From NCBI GenBank assembly GCA_963773835.1, contig CAVZCQ010000004.1:992001-1056000 (forward strand): DNA of 64,000 nt, in the 5' to 3' direction. Made by a program: the position numbers and the translations under genes. The notes below the pieces were generated by a model, which saw only the letters and a program-made list of their open reading frames with translations, searched no databases and was not told the DNA's origin. The stretch is from JOPF136 sp963773835. Its GTDB lineage: Bacteria; Acidobacteriota; Terriglobia; Acidiferrales; UBA7541. Shown in pieces: positions 36,051 to 44,475 of the stretch. Every line of letters begins with the position of its first letter. Positions within the stretch are counted from its first letter, which is position 1.

Positions 36051-36629
36051 TCACACCGAGTAAATCGAATGATCGTCCCCTGCCAGCGTCCCGGGGCCGC
36101 CTGCTTCGCCAGCGCCGGCGGCTGCGGCGGCCGCCCTTGCGTTGGCAGGAGCGGCCGAGCCGCGGGACATGGCAACGCGTCCGGTGCGCGCCATCTCCAG
36201 CACGCCATAGGGGCGCAAGACTTCCACCAGACTGTCGATTTTGTCCTCTGCGCCGGTGATTTCGATGATCAGGGAATCCGGGGCCACGTTCACCACATGC
36301 GCGCGAAAGACGTGCACCAGGTGGATGAGTTCGGTGCGCACCTCGGCCGGGGCCGCCACTTTTATCATGGCCAGGTCGCGGACCACCGCGGGAAGCGCGG
36401 TAATGTTTTCGACGCGCAGAACGCTGACGAGTTTGTAGAGATTGGCCTCGATGCGCGCGGCGCCGTCCGGGTCCGTGTCCACCACGATGGTCATGCGCGA
36501 AATACCGGCTTTGTCCGTGGGGCCGACGGTGAGCGAAGTGATGTTGTAGGCGCGGCGGCGGAACAGGGACGACACCCGATTCAGAACGCCGGGCCGGTCT
36601 TCCACGTGGACGACGAATGTATGCAGCAT
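36051..36629 (-). CDS. ilvN: acetolactate synthase small (regulatory) subunit
   Basis: IlvN binds valine through ACT domains and sets feedback inhibition of IlvB. The 192-residue protein has the ACT domain (HTFVVHVEDRPGVLNRVSSL, NITSLTVGPT) and the ALS_SS C-terminal domain (ELIHLVHVFRAHVVNVAPDS and EITGAEDKIDSLVEVLRPYG). About 35 Ala/Gly-rich residues follow. It lies 6 bp after ilvB, so the two subunits are made together. Confidence 0.93.
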   Translation of the reverse strand: MLHTFVVHVEDRPGVLNRVSSLFRRRAYNITSLTVGPTDKAGISRMTIVVDTDPDGAARIEANLYKLVSVLRVENITALPAVVRDLAMIKVAAPAEVRTELIHLVHVFRAHVVNVAPDSLIIEITGAEDKIDSLVEVLRPYGVLEMARTGRVAMSRGSAAPANARAAAAAAGAGEAGGPGTLAGDDHSIYSV

Positions 36630-36635
36630 ATTCCC

Positions 36636-38345
36636 TCAGGCATCCTGTGCGGTTTCCACAATCGGGCTGGGCCGGCGGATCATCTGGTGCAAGCTGGCGC
36701 CGGCGGGAATCATGGGATAGACGGAGTCTTCCTTCTCGACGCGGAAATCCAGGATGACGGCGCCGCGATGCGCGCGAGCCTCGCGCACCGCGGGAATGAC
36801 GTCAGCGCGCCGTGTGATGGATTCGCCGCGGAGGCCGAAGGCCTGGGCGAGCTGCACGAAATCGGGATTCAGCAGCGGCGTGGCGGAGTAGCGGCCACCG
36901 TAGAAGAATTCCTGCCACTGGCGGACCATGCCCAGATAGCCGTTGTTGATGATGGCCACCTTCACGTCCAGCTTTTCCTGCGTCACAGTGGCGAGCTCTG
37001 CCATGGTCATCTGGAAGCCGCCGTCGCCGACCACGGCCCAGACCTCGGCATCCGGCCGTGCCACCTTCGCGCCCATGGCCGCGGGGAGAGCGAAACCCAT
37101 GGTGCCGAGGCCGCCGGAGGTGATGAGGGATCGTGGATGCTCGTGCTTGTAGTACTGGGCTTCCCACATCTGGTGCTGGCCGACGTCGGTAACCACCAGC
37201 GCCTCGCCTCCGGTGACGCGCCACAGGTCGTGGATGACGTGCGCGGCGTAGAGATGGCCGTCGTCGGGCAGGTTCTGGATGTCGCGGACGGCGGAATCGC
37301 CCTTCAGTTCTTCAATGCGCGCGAGCCATTCGGCGTGCTCGGCCGGACGCACACCGGGAAGCAATTCATCGAGCACGGCGCGCACATCGCCGATGAGCGC
37401 GGAATCCACTTTCACGTTTTTGTTGATTTCTGCGCGGTCCACTTCCACGTGAATTTTTTTGGCCAGCGGCGCGTAGGTCTTGGTGTTGCCGGTCACGCGG
37501 TCGTCGAAGCGCATGCCCAGGGCGATGAGAAGGTCGGCTTCCTGAATGGCGTGATTCACCCAGGCTTCGCCGTGCATGCCCATCATGCCGAGGTTGAGCG
37601 GGTGGGAGGCGGGCAACGCGCCAATTCCCAGCAGCGTCATGGCGACGGGGATGCAGGCTTTTTCTGCCAGCTCTTTCAACTGGCCCATGCCTCCGGACAT
37701 CAGGATGCCGTGTCCTGCAAGGATCAGAGGGCGCTGGGCGGAGTTCAGCAGTGCGAGAGCTTTTTCGTACTCGCCGTTATGCGAGCACAGGGGAGGGCGA
37801 TAGCCGGGAAGCTGGGGCTGGGCAGCGTCCCAATCGAATTCACAGGAGGCCTGCTGCGCGTCTTTCGTAATATCCACGAGCACCGGGCCGGGGCGTCCGG
37901 TGCGGGCTATGTGGAAGGCTTCGCGGATGCTGCGGGCAACGTCTTCCGCGTGCGTCACCAGGTAATTGTGTTTGGTGATGGGCAGCGTGACTCCGGTGAT
38001 GTCCACTTCCTGAAACGCATCGGAGCCGATGAGTTTGCTGCCCACCTGCCCCGTGATGCACACGATCGGGGAGGAATCGAGCATGGCGGTGGCGATTCCG
38101 GTAACCATGTTGGTGGCGCCCGGACCGGAAGTGGCGATGGCCACGCCGACGCCGCCGGAGGCGCGCGCATAGCCGTCGGCCATGTGCGTGGCGCCTTGCT
38201 CGTGCCGCACCAGGACATGGTGGATGGGGTAATGCCACATGGCGTCGTAGGCGGGCAGGATGGCGCCGCCGGGATAGCCGAACACGTGAGTCACGCCTTC
38301 GCGGAGCAGGCATTCCCAGATGATTTCTGCGCCGGTTTTTTTCAT
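36636..38345 (-). CDS. ilvB: acetolactate synthase large (catalytic) subunit
   Basis: IlvB is the ThDP-dependent enzyme that condenses pyruvate with pyruvate or 2-oxobutyrate. The 569-residue protein has VFGYPGGAILPAYDAM, the catalytic Glu in VRHEQGATHMADGYAR, a FAD-region QVGSKLIGSDAFQE, and the ThDP motif GDGGFQMTMAELATV to NNGYLGMVRQWQ. ATG 38345 follows AAAGGGG. It is second in the ilv operon, 87 bp after ilvD. Confidence 0.95.
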   Translation of the reverse strand: MKKTGAEIIWECLLREGVTHVFGYPGGAILPAYDAMWHYPIHHVLVRHEQGATHMADGYARASGGVGVAIATSGPGATNMVTGIATAMLDSSPIVCITGQVGSKLIGSDAFQEVDITGVTLPITKHNYLVTHAEDVARSIREAFHIARTGRPGPVLVDITKDAQQASCEFDWDAAQPQLPGYRPPLCSHNGEYEKALALLNSAQRPLILAGHGILMSGGMGQLKELAEKACIPVAMTLLGIGALPASHPLNLGMMGMHGEAWVNHAIQEADLLIALGMRFDDRVTGNTKTYAPLAKKIHVEVDRAEINKNVKVDSALIGDVRAVLDELLPGVRPAEHAEWLARIEELKGDSAVRDIQNLPDDGHLYAAHVIHDLWRVTGGEALVVTDVGQHQMWEAQYYKHEHPRSLITSGGLGTMGFALPAAMGAKVARPDAEVWAVVGDGGFQMTMAELATVTQEKLDVKVAIINNGYLGMVRQWQEFFYGGRYSATPLLNPDFVQLAQAFGLRGESITRRADVIPAVREARAHRGAVILDFRVEKEDSVYPMIPAGASLHQMIRRPSPIVETAQDA

Positions 38346-38407
38346 CAAGAGACCCCTTTCATTCCGCTACATCGTGCTAACTGATTGGCGCTCGCTTTTT
38401 TCAACGC

Positions 38408-38429
38408 GCACAGACACGACTGTCTGTGC
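38408..38429. other. perfect 9-bp hairpin between ilvD and ilvB
   Basis: GCACAGACA (38408-38416) and TGTCTGTGC (38421-38429) pair around CGAC. In the transcription direction (minus strand) no T-run follows, so it is not a normal intrinsic terminator. It could be an RNA-processing or stability element, or a copy of a dispersed repeat. Confidence 0.5.
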
Positions 38430-38432
38430 TAC

Positions 38433-40115
38433 TTACCCCGTCACCGCACCGCGCGAGGCCGATTGAACCTGTTGCGCGTACTTGGCCATCACGCCTGTTG
38501 AATACCTCGGAGCCGGTGGAGTCCATTGCTCCAGGCGCGCGCGGATTTCTGCATCGGTGAGTTCGGCGCGCAACTCGCGTGCGGCCACATCGAACACAAT
38601 CGTGTCGCCTTCGCGGAGTGCGGCGATGGGCCCGCCTTGCGCAGCCTCCGGCGCCACGTGGCCTGCCATCAGGCCATGCGTGGCGCCGGAGAAACGGCCA
38701 TCGGTGAGCAGCGCGACCGACTCGCCCAGGCCGGCGCCGACCAGCGCGGCGGTCACGGCGAGCATTTCGCGCATTCCGGGGCCTCCGCGCGGTCCCTCGT
38801 AGCGGATCACGGCAACGTCGCCGGCGTGGATGCGGCCGTTCTGCACGGCGTCAAAGGCCTGCTCCTCGCTTTCGAACACGCGGGCCGGGCCGCGGAAATG
38901 ACGCAGGCTGTGCCCCGCTACTTTCACGACGCAGCCCTCGGGCGCGAGATTCCCTTTGAGGATGACGAGGCCGCCGGTGGGCTGGATGGGCTGCGCATTG
39001 GGCCGCACGACCTGCTGGCCGGGAGTCTCATGAGCCTGTCGCGCCTCCTCGCCGATCGTCTTTCCGCTCACTGTGAGCGAGCTGCCACGAAGGATGCGAG
39101 CCTGGTCGAGACGCTGCGCCAGCAACGGCGTGCCACCGGCACGAAACATGTCGGTAGCCACAAAACGCCCGCTGGGTTTCAGGTCGGCCAGCACCGGAAC
39201 CTGCGCGCTGATGCGGTCGAAATCTTCGATGGCGAGAGGGACTCCTGCTTCGTGGGCGATGGCCAGCAAATGCAGAACCGCGTTGGTGGAACCTCCGGTG
39301 GCGGCGACGCACGCGATGGCATTGTGGAACGCGTCCGCGGTGAGGATTTGCCGCGGGCGGACGCGGCGGCGCACCAGTTTCATGACCATGCAGCCGGCCT
39401 CGCGGGCTGCTGCATTCTTCTGGCCGTCGGCAGCGGGAACGCTCGAGCGGCCCAGCGGCGCGATACCCAGGAATTCAATTGCGGTGGCCATTGTGTTAGC
39501 AGTGAATTGGCCTCCGCAGGCGCCCGCCCCGGGACACGCCGTGTTCTCGATGGCCTGAAATTCCCGGTCGTTCATGGCGCCGCGTGCGTGGGCGCCAACG
39601 GCTTCAAAAACGTCCTGAATGGTCAGCGCGCGGCCCTCGTAACAGCCGGGATCAATCGAGCCGCCGTAGAAGACCAGTCCGGGCAGGTCCAGCCGGGCCA
39701 GCGCCATCACCGCGCCGGGGATCGTTTTGTCGCAGCCGACGAGTGCGACCAGGCCGTCGAACAGGTTGCCGCGGGCGACCAACTCGATCGAATCCGCAAT
39801 GACCTCGCGGCTCACCAGCGAGGTGCGCATCCCCTCGCTGCCCATGGTGATCCCGTCGGAAATGGAGACGGTGTTGAACTCCATGGGAGTGCCGCCCGCT
39901 TCGCGGATGCCGTGCTTGATCTGCTCGGCCAGATGACGAAGGTGAAAGTTGCAGGGGCCGATTTCCGTCCAGGTATTGGCCACGCCGATGATGGGTTTGT
40001 GGAGATCCGCGTCGGAGAAACCGACGGCTTTCAACATGGCGCGCGCGGGCGCGCGGCTAGGGCCATCGGTGATGGCGCCGCTGTGCCATTTTCCGTTCGA
40101 TTCCCCCATGGTCAT
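38433..40115 (-). CDS. ilvD: dihydroxy-acid dehydratase
   Basis: IlvD dehydrates dihydroxy-acids in Val and Ile synthesis. The 560-residue protein has the three cluster cysteines in GPCNFH, GCDKTIPG and ACPGAGACGG, the layout of [2Fe-2S] IlvD enzymes. It also has SDGITMGSEGMRTSL and DGRFSGATHGLMAGHVAPEA. The start ATG 40115 follows TGGGGAGCGGG. A GTG lies 3 bp upstream and another ATG 6 bp downstream. It is the first structural gene after the ilv attenuator. Confidence 0.94.
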   Translation of the reverse strand: MTMGESNGKWHSGAITDGPSRAPARAMLKAVGFSDADLHKPIIGVANTWTEIGPCNFHLRHLAEQIKHGIREAGGTPMEFNTVSISDGITMGSEGMRTSLVSREVIADSIELVARGNLFDGLVALVGCDKTIPGAVMALARLDLPGLVFYGGSIDPGCYEGRALTIQDVFEAVGAHARGAMNDREFQAIENTACPGAGACGGQFTANTMATAIEFLGIAPLGRSSVPAADGQKNAAAREAGCMVMKLVRRRVRPRQILTADAFHNAIACVAATGGSTNAVLHLLAIAHEAGVPLAIEDFDRISAQVPVLADLKPSGRFVATDMFRAGGTPLLAQRLDQARILRGSSLTVSGKTIGEEARQAHETPGQQVVRPNAQPIQPTGGLVILKGNLAPEGCVVKVAGHSLRHFRGPARVFESEEQAFDAVQNGRIHAGDVAVIRYEGPRGGPGMREMLAVTAALVGAGLGESVALLTDGRFSGATHGLMAGHVAPEAAQGGPIAALREGDTIVFDVAARELRAELTDAEIRARLEQWTPPAPRYSTGVMAKYAQQVQSASRGAVTG

Positions 40116-40159
40116 CACCCGCTCCCCAGCGGGTCCTTCGCCTTCGCGTTACTCTCCCC

Positions 40160-40204
40160 AAAAACAAAAAACCCACCGCCAGGATTGCTTCTGGGGTGGG
40201 TTTC
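40160..40204 (-). terminator. ilv attenuator (intrinsic terminator)
   Basis: On the minus strand AACCCACC (40202-40195) pairs with GGTGGGTT (40177-40170), and CCAG (40194-40191) pairs with CTGG (40182-40179), with one bulged C and an 8-base loop. TTTTTTGTTTTT follows. It lies 20 bases after the leader-peptide stop and 44 bases before the ilvD start, so it must be conditional. Confidence 0.85.
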
Positions 40205-40245
40205 GGAGCCTTTTTGGTTTTAGCTCAGCAGCCCCCTCCAGAAGC
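40187..40245 (-). promoter_or_regulatory. ilv antiterminator pairing
   Basis: GCTTCTGG (40245-40238), inside the leader-peptide codons 26-28, is perfectly complementary to CCAGAAGC (40194-40187) in the terminator 5' arm and loop. A ribosome stalled at the valine codons (40263-40255) would leave it free and allow antitermination. A ribosome reaching the stop (40227) would cover it and let the terminator form. Confidence 0.65.
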
Positions 40246-40320
40246 GCCGGTAAATACGACTACGCGCAGGAATGCGAGTCGCAGGGTAATTCGGCGCGGG
40301 AGCGGTGCTGTGCGCTGCAT
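40225..40320 (-). CDS. ilvL: ilv operon leader peptide
   Basis: This short ORF has 31 codons, ATG 40320 to TGA 40227-40225. Residues 11-22 read ITLRLAFLRVVV, so seven of twelve are Ile, Leu or Val, the amino acids made by the operon. Three consecutive Val codons end the run. It sits between a -10 box and the attenuator before ilvD. No clear ribosome site is visible before the ATG. A longer open frame upstream in the same frame passes the -10 box and is not expected to be transcribed. Confidence 0.88.
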   Translation of the reverse strand: MQRTAPLPRRITLRLAFLRVVVFTGASGGGC

Positions 40321-40345
40321 AACGAGAGCTGATGTTACGGCGGAT

Positions 40346-40351
40346 AGTATA
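40346..40351 (-). promoter_or_regulatory. -10 box of the ilv operon
   Basis: TATACT (five of six consensus bases) lies on the minus strand. Transcription would start near 40339, about 19 bases before the leader ATG. No good -35 box lies 16-18 bp upstream (AGAAAA at 17 bp), so an activator or a weak promoter is possible. Confidence 0.5.
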
Positions 40352-40433
40352 AGCGCGTCAAGATCTATTTTTCTGCCCTTTTCCGGGCGGGGCCTTCGGT
40401 GCCCGGCGGTACGGCAGCCCGACATTCCTCTTG

Positions 40434-40476
40434 CACTTCTACAGGAGAGGCGCTACTGTTTTCTCCTGTAGAAGTG
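40434..40476. promoter_or_regulatory. inverted-repeat operator for PadR
   Basis: CACTTCTACAGGAGA (40434-40448) and TCTCCTGTAGAAGTG (40462-40476) are perfect complements 13 bp apart. The right arm ends 11 bp before the padR ATG, so bound PadR would block its own operon. PadR proteins bind as dimers to such dyads. The arms contain the CTACAGGAGA core. Confidence 0.75.
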
Positions 40477-40487
40477 GAAGGGGACAC

Positions 40488-40820
40488 ATGAGCCAACAAC
40501 GCCTCGAGCTGCCCCAGGGAACGCTGGATCTGCTGATCCTGAAAACGCTGGCGCTGGGGCCGCAGCACGGCTGGGCCATTTCCGAGCGAGTCCAACAAAT
40601 CTCGGAGGACGTGTTGCGGTTGCAGCAGGGGTCGCTCTATCCGGCGCTGCATCGCCTGGAGCGACGGGGATGGATCAAAGCGCACTGGGGAACTTCCGAG
40701 AACAACCGGCGCGCCAAATATTACGAGCTGACCGCCGCCGGGCGAAAGCAGCTCGAAGCGGAAGAGAGCGCATGGCGGAAGCTGGCGGCGGCCGTGGCCC
40801 AGGTACTGGAGACGGCCTAG
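40488..40820 (+). CDS. PadR-family transcriptional regulator
   Basis: This 110-residue winged-helix repressor has the PadR core LPQGTLDLLILKTLALGPQHGWAI, RLQQGSLYPALHRLERRGWI and NNRRAKYYELTAAGRKQLE. The start at 40488 follows GGAAGGGG. It precedes the ADOP permease by 10 bp and a perfect inverted repeat overlaps its leader, so it probably represses this two-gene operon. The effector is unknown. Confidence 0.9.
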   Translation: MSQQRLELPQGTLDLLILKTLALGPQHGWAISERVQQISEDVLRLQQGSLYPALHRLERRGWIKAHWGTSENNRRAKYYELTAAGRKQLEAEESAWRKLAAAVAQVLETA

Positions 40821-40830
40821 GAGACTGCTG

Positions 40831-43485
40831 ATGCTACGCGATCTGGCAATGCGGCTTCGTTCGCTGCTCCGGCGCGGCGCGGTCGAGCAGGAGATGGAGG
40901 AAGAGCTGCGCTTCCATTTGGACCAGCAGACGGAGAAGTATGTCGTTGCCGGGACGGGGCGCGAGGAGGCGGAGAGGCGCGCGCGGATCGAACTGGGCGG
41001 CGTCGAGCAGACGCGGGAGGAATATCGCGACGCGCGCGGGGTGCGGTTTGTCGAAACACTTTTGCAGGATGTGCGCTTCGGCTTGCGCGTATTGCGCAAG
41101 TCTCCGGGATTTGCTGCCGTTGCAGCTCTCACGCTGGCGCTGGGTATCGGGGCCAACACCGCCATCTTCACGCTGGTAAGGACAACGCTGTTTCAATCTC
41201 TGCCGGTGCGAGCCTCCAGCCGGCTGGTCGTGATCTGGGTCAACAATCTCGAGAACGGCTGGAGCCGAATCGGGCCGACGGGACAGGACTACCTCGATTG
41301 GAAGGAACAGAGTACTTTGTTTGAGGACTTGTTCCTGTTCGAGCATGGCAGCGGAACCGTCACGGGCGGCGGGGAGCCCGAACAAGTGGCCGGTTTGCGC
41401 GTCACGACAAATTTTGGCGACTTTCTTGGAATCAAGCCCTTCTTGGGACGGACATTTCGTGTGCAGGAAGCGAACGCGCGCCACAATTACGCGATCCTGG
41501 CCTACCGGTACTGGCAGCGCCGGTTCGGATCCGATCCGTTGGCTGTCGGGCGCGGGATGACTCTGAACGGCGAGGAGTACACCATCATCGGAGTCCTGCC
41601 TCCGGAACTGAACACGCTGTTCCCCGCTGATGTGGTCGTTCCCTTCGACACGGAATGGCTAAAGCGAGTGGATACGGATCTCGGCGTGTTCGGCAGACTC
41701 AAACCAGGGATCACCCTCCCGCAGGCTTCCTCGGAGATGAACTTGATTTCGGAACGGATAGCGATCGCGCGGCCTTCTCGCAGGGGCTTTGGAACGGTGC
41801 TGGTGCCGCTGGAGTCGGTGCGTGTGGAATACATCCGGCCTGCCTTGCTGCTGCTGCTGGGCGCTGTGGCCTTTGTGCTGCTGATCGCCTGCGCCAATGT
41901 GGCCAGTCTGATGCTGGCACGGGGCGAAGCTCGGCAGCGCGAGGTTGCGGTCCGGATGGCCCTGGGAGCGGGGCGGCTGCGGTTGATCCGGCAATTCGCG
42001 TCGGAGAGCGCAATACTGGGCCTGCTGGGCGGCGCTATGGGAATGGTGGTCGCGGTGTGGAGCACCTACCTGTTCGAACGGTTCGTGCCCTCGCGGATTC
42101 CGGTTCCGAATGCGGCGGATCAGGTCTTTTTGCCGAAAGTTCAAATTGACCTTACGGCGCTGGCTTTTGCGCTGGTGCTCTCGCTGCTGGCGGGGATTCT
42201 GTTCGGTCTAATTCCGGCTCTCCAAAGCGTGCGGTGCCGCGTAGACGAATGGCTGAAGGAGGGCGGCAGGGGGTATCTCTCCGGCCCCAGAGGACACCGC
42301 ACGCGGTCCACGCTTGTGATTGTCGAAAGCGCACTGGCGTTCGTCCTGGTGATCGGCGCCGGACTCATGATCCAGAGCTTCTCGAATCTCCTGGGTACGA
42401 GCCCGGGGTTCGATCCCGGCCGGCTGCTCACACTGCGGATCAAACTGCCGAACGACGCGAAGGATTCGCCGTACCGGGAACCGAGGCAGCGTGCCGCGGT
42501 ATTTCAGCGGTTGCTGACCCGAGTGGAAGCCCTCCCGGGAGTCCAATCCGCGGCACTCACCGAGATTGTCCCGCTAAGCCAGGACGACATGGACATGGGC
42601 TTTTTTGCGATCAAAGAGGAGCCGCCACTGCCGCCGGGCGAGCATCGGGCCGCCGATTACAGGGACGTGAGCCCGCAGTACTTTCGCACCATGGGAATTC
42701 CGGTGATGCGGGGCCGCGTCTTCACGGACCACGACACGCTGGACAGCCCGCGCGTGGTGATGATTGACGAAACCCTGGCCAGGCGATTCTTCCCGGACCA
42801 GGACCCGGTTGGAAAGCATTTGCAGGTTCCGGAAGCAGGACGCCCCGATCGCGAAATCGTGGGCGTCGTCGGGGGAGTTCGCGACACCGGCTTCGACCAG
42901 CAACCGCGTCCCACTCTCTATTTCCCTTACCTGCAGAGCCCGGACCAGACGATGAGCCTGGTGGTGCGCACGACCTCACCGCCTGCGGTGATCTTGCCGG
43001 CCATCAAGCGTGCGATTTGGTCCGTGGACCCTAGCCAGCCGATTTTCAATGTCAGAACCATGGACGAAATCATTTCGGGGATCACCTCGGCCCGACGCAT
43101 CGCTCTGCTCACCCTGGGCGTGTTCGCTTTCCTCGCGCTGACGCTGGCGGCGGTCGGAATCTACGGGGTGACCTCCTATGTGGTCAGCCAGAGGACCCGC
43201 GAGATGGGCATTCGCCGTGCTCTCGGAGCGGAGCCGGGCGACGTCATGCAACTTGTCGTTGGACATGGTCTCAAGCTGGCGTTGGCCGGTGTGGGGAGCG
43301 GCTTGCTGGTGTCGTTTGCCCTGACGCGACTGATGTCGGCCCTGCTTTATGGCGTGAGCTCCGCGGATCCCGCGACATTCGCCTCCGTGGCCGCGCTGCT
43401 CACTGGCGTGGCGCTAGCGGCCTGTTACATTCCCGCGCGACGCGACGCGCGGGTCGATCCCCTGGTAGCCTTGCGCCACGAATAG
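40831..43485 (+). CDS. ADOP-type duplicated permease (MacB/FtsX-like)
   Basis: This 884-residue orphan permease has an N-terminal cytosolic part (EQEMEEELRFHLDQQTEKY, which is typical) followed by two FtsX/MacB-PCD halves. Each half has one helix, a periplasmic domain and a three-helix unit (REVAVRMALGAGRLRLIRQ in the first, REMGIRRALGAEPGDVMQL in the second). It carries no ATPase. ADOP proteins are abundant in Acidobacteriota and often sit behind a PadR gene, as here. Function is unproven. It may use a MacB-type ATPase encoded elsewhere. Confidence 0.9.
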   Translation: MLRDLAMRLRSLLRRGAVEQEMEEELRFHLDQQTEKYVVAGTGREEAERRARIELGGVEQTREEYRDARGVRFVETLLQDVRFGLRVLRKSPGFAAVAALTLALGIGANTAIFTLVRTTLFQSLPVRASSRLVVIWVNNLENGWSRIGPTGQDYLDWKEQSTLFEDLFLFEHGSGTVTGGGEPEQVAGLRVTTNFGDFLGIKPFLGRTFRVQEANARHNYAILAYRYWQRRFGSDPLAVGRGMTLNGEEYTIIGVLPPELNTLFPADVVVPFDTEWLKRVDTDLGVFGRLKPGITLPQASSEMNLISERIAIARPSRRGFGTVLVPLESVRVEYIRPALLLLLGAVAFVLLIACANVASLMLARGEARQREVAVRMALGAGRLRLIRQFASESAILGLLGGAMGMVVAVWSTYLFERFVPSRIPVPNAADQVFLPKVQIDLTALAFALVLSLLAGILFGLIPALQSVRCRVDEWLKEGGRGYLSGPRGHRTRSTLVIVESALAFVLVIGAGLMIQSFSNLLGTSPGFDPGRLLTLRIKLPNDAKDSPYREPRQRAAVFQRLLTRVEALPGVQSAALTEIVPLSQDDMDMGFFAIKEEPPLPPGEHRAADYRDVSPQYFRTMGIPVMRGRVFTDHDTLDSPRVVMIDETLARRFFPDQDPVGKHLQVPEAGRPDREIVGVVGGVRDTGFDQQPRPTLYFPYLQSPDQTMSLVVRTTSPPAVILPAIKRAIWSVDPSQPIFNVRTMDEIISGITSARRIALLTLGVFAFLALTLAAVGIYGVTSYVVSQRTREMGIRRALGAEPGDVMQLVVGHGLKLALAGVGSGLLVSFALTRLMSALLYGVSSADPATFASVAALLTGVALAACYIPARRDARVDPLVALRHE

Positions 43486-43499
43486 CGGTCCCCGGACCG

Positions 43500-44327
43500 T
43501 CAGCCTTCAAATAACAATTCCTTTGCGCGCTGGGTGGCGCGAACCACGGCTTTGATCAGCGCGATGCGGACTTTGCCATCCTCGAGTTCGAGAAGGCCGT
43601 CAATGGTGCATCCTGCCGGCGTGGTCACGCCGTCTTTGAGCAGGGCAGGGTGATCGCCCGTCTCCAGCACCATGCGCGCCGCTCCGTGCATGGTCTGCGC
43701 CGCGAGCAGAGTGGCGACATCGCGCGGCAGGCCCACCTTGACGCCCGCTTCGGTCAGGGCTTCGAGAACCACCCAGAGGAATGCGGGCCCGCTGGCTGAA
43801 AGTCCGGTGACCGCGTCCATATGCTTCTCGTCAACCACTACAGTGCGCCCGACGGCTTCGAAGAGGGCGCGCGCAGTCTCCACGTCGGCCGCGGTGGCGT
43901 GTTTACCCTTCGCCAGGCCGGTCATCCCGGCGCCGATGGCGCAGGGGGTGTTGGGCATGGCCCGCACCACGGGCACTCCCGCAGGCAGATGCTCTTCGAG
44001 GAACGCGGTGGGAACCGAGGCAGCCACCGAAATGATCAATTGCCGGGGAGTGAGCAGCGGGCGAATCTCCTCGAGCACGCCGCGCACCTGAGTGGGTTTG
44101 ACGGCGAGCACCACCACGTCTGCCCCCTTCGTTGCCGCGCGATTGTCCGTGCCCACGGAAATCCCGAGCTTTTCAGCGAGCGCCCGGGCGCGCTCCGGAT
44201 GCAGCATGGTGGCGCGAAGGCTCCTGCGCGGAATGCGCTTCTCGCGGAGAAAAGACTGGAGAAGGATGCTGCCGATTTTCCCGGCGCCCAGAACCGCCAG
44301 TCCCTTCCGTGCGTGTCGTGTGCTCAT
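43500..44327 (-). CDS. proC: pyrroline-5-carboxylate reductase
   Basis: ProC makes proline from pyrroline-5-carboxylate with NAD(P)H. The 275-residue protein has VLGAGKIGSILLQSFL, AVKPTQVRGVLEEI, RAMPNTPCAIGAGMT, the SGSGPAF-like SASGPAFLWVVLEAL and the C-terminal TTPAGCTIDGLLELE. ATG 44327 is preceded by GGAGGGATG. A four-codon ORF there (ATG AAA ATC GCA TGA) overlaps the start, possibly by chance. It is convergent with the ADOP gene. Confidence 0.93.
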   Translation of the reverse strand: MSTRHARKGLAVLGAGKIGSILLQSFLREKRIPRRSLRATMLHPERARALAEKLGISVGTDNRAATKGADVVVLAVKPTQVRGVLEEIRPLLTPRQLIISVAASVPTAFLEEHLPAGVPVVRAMPNTPCAIGAGMTGLAKGKHATAADVETARALFEAVGRTVVVDEKHMDAVTGLSASGPAFLWVVLEALTEAGVKVGLPRDVATLLAAQTMHGAARMVLETGDHPALLKDGVTTPAGCTIDGLLELEDGKVRIALIKAVVRATQRAKELLFEG

Positions 44328-44475
44328 GCGATTTTCATCCCTCCGTGTTTGGCGGACCGTTCGACCGGCTCGCGCGCGGCCGCCGGACAACCCATTCCCC
44401 AGTGCGAAGGGTCCCGCGGGAAAACAAACGCCGGCGCTCCTCACTCACAGCCGTCAGGAATTATCTTACCGTGAG

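Noticed and set aside
35982..38384. 800-codon forward frame opposite ilvN and ilvB
   Set aside because: The minus strand encodes two well-marked enzymes. This frame is a GC shadow with no motif.
40356..40361. TTGACG as a -35 box for the ilv promoter
   Set aside because: It is only 4 bp from the good -10 box TATACT, and at a 17-bp spacing the -10 would be GTAACA, which does not match.
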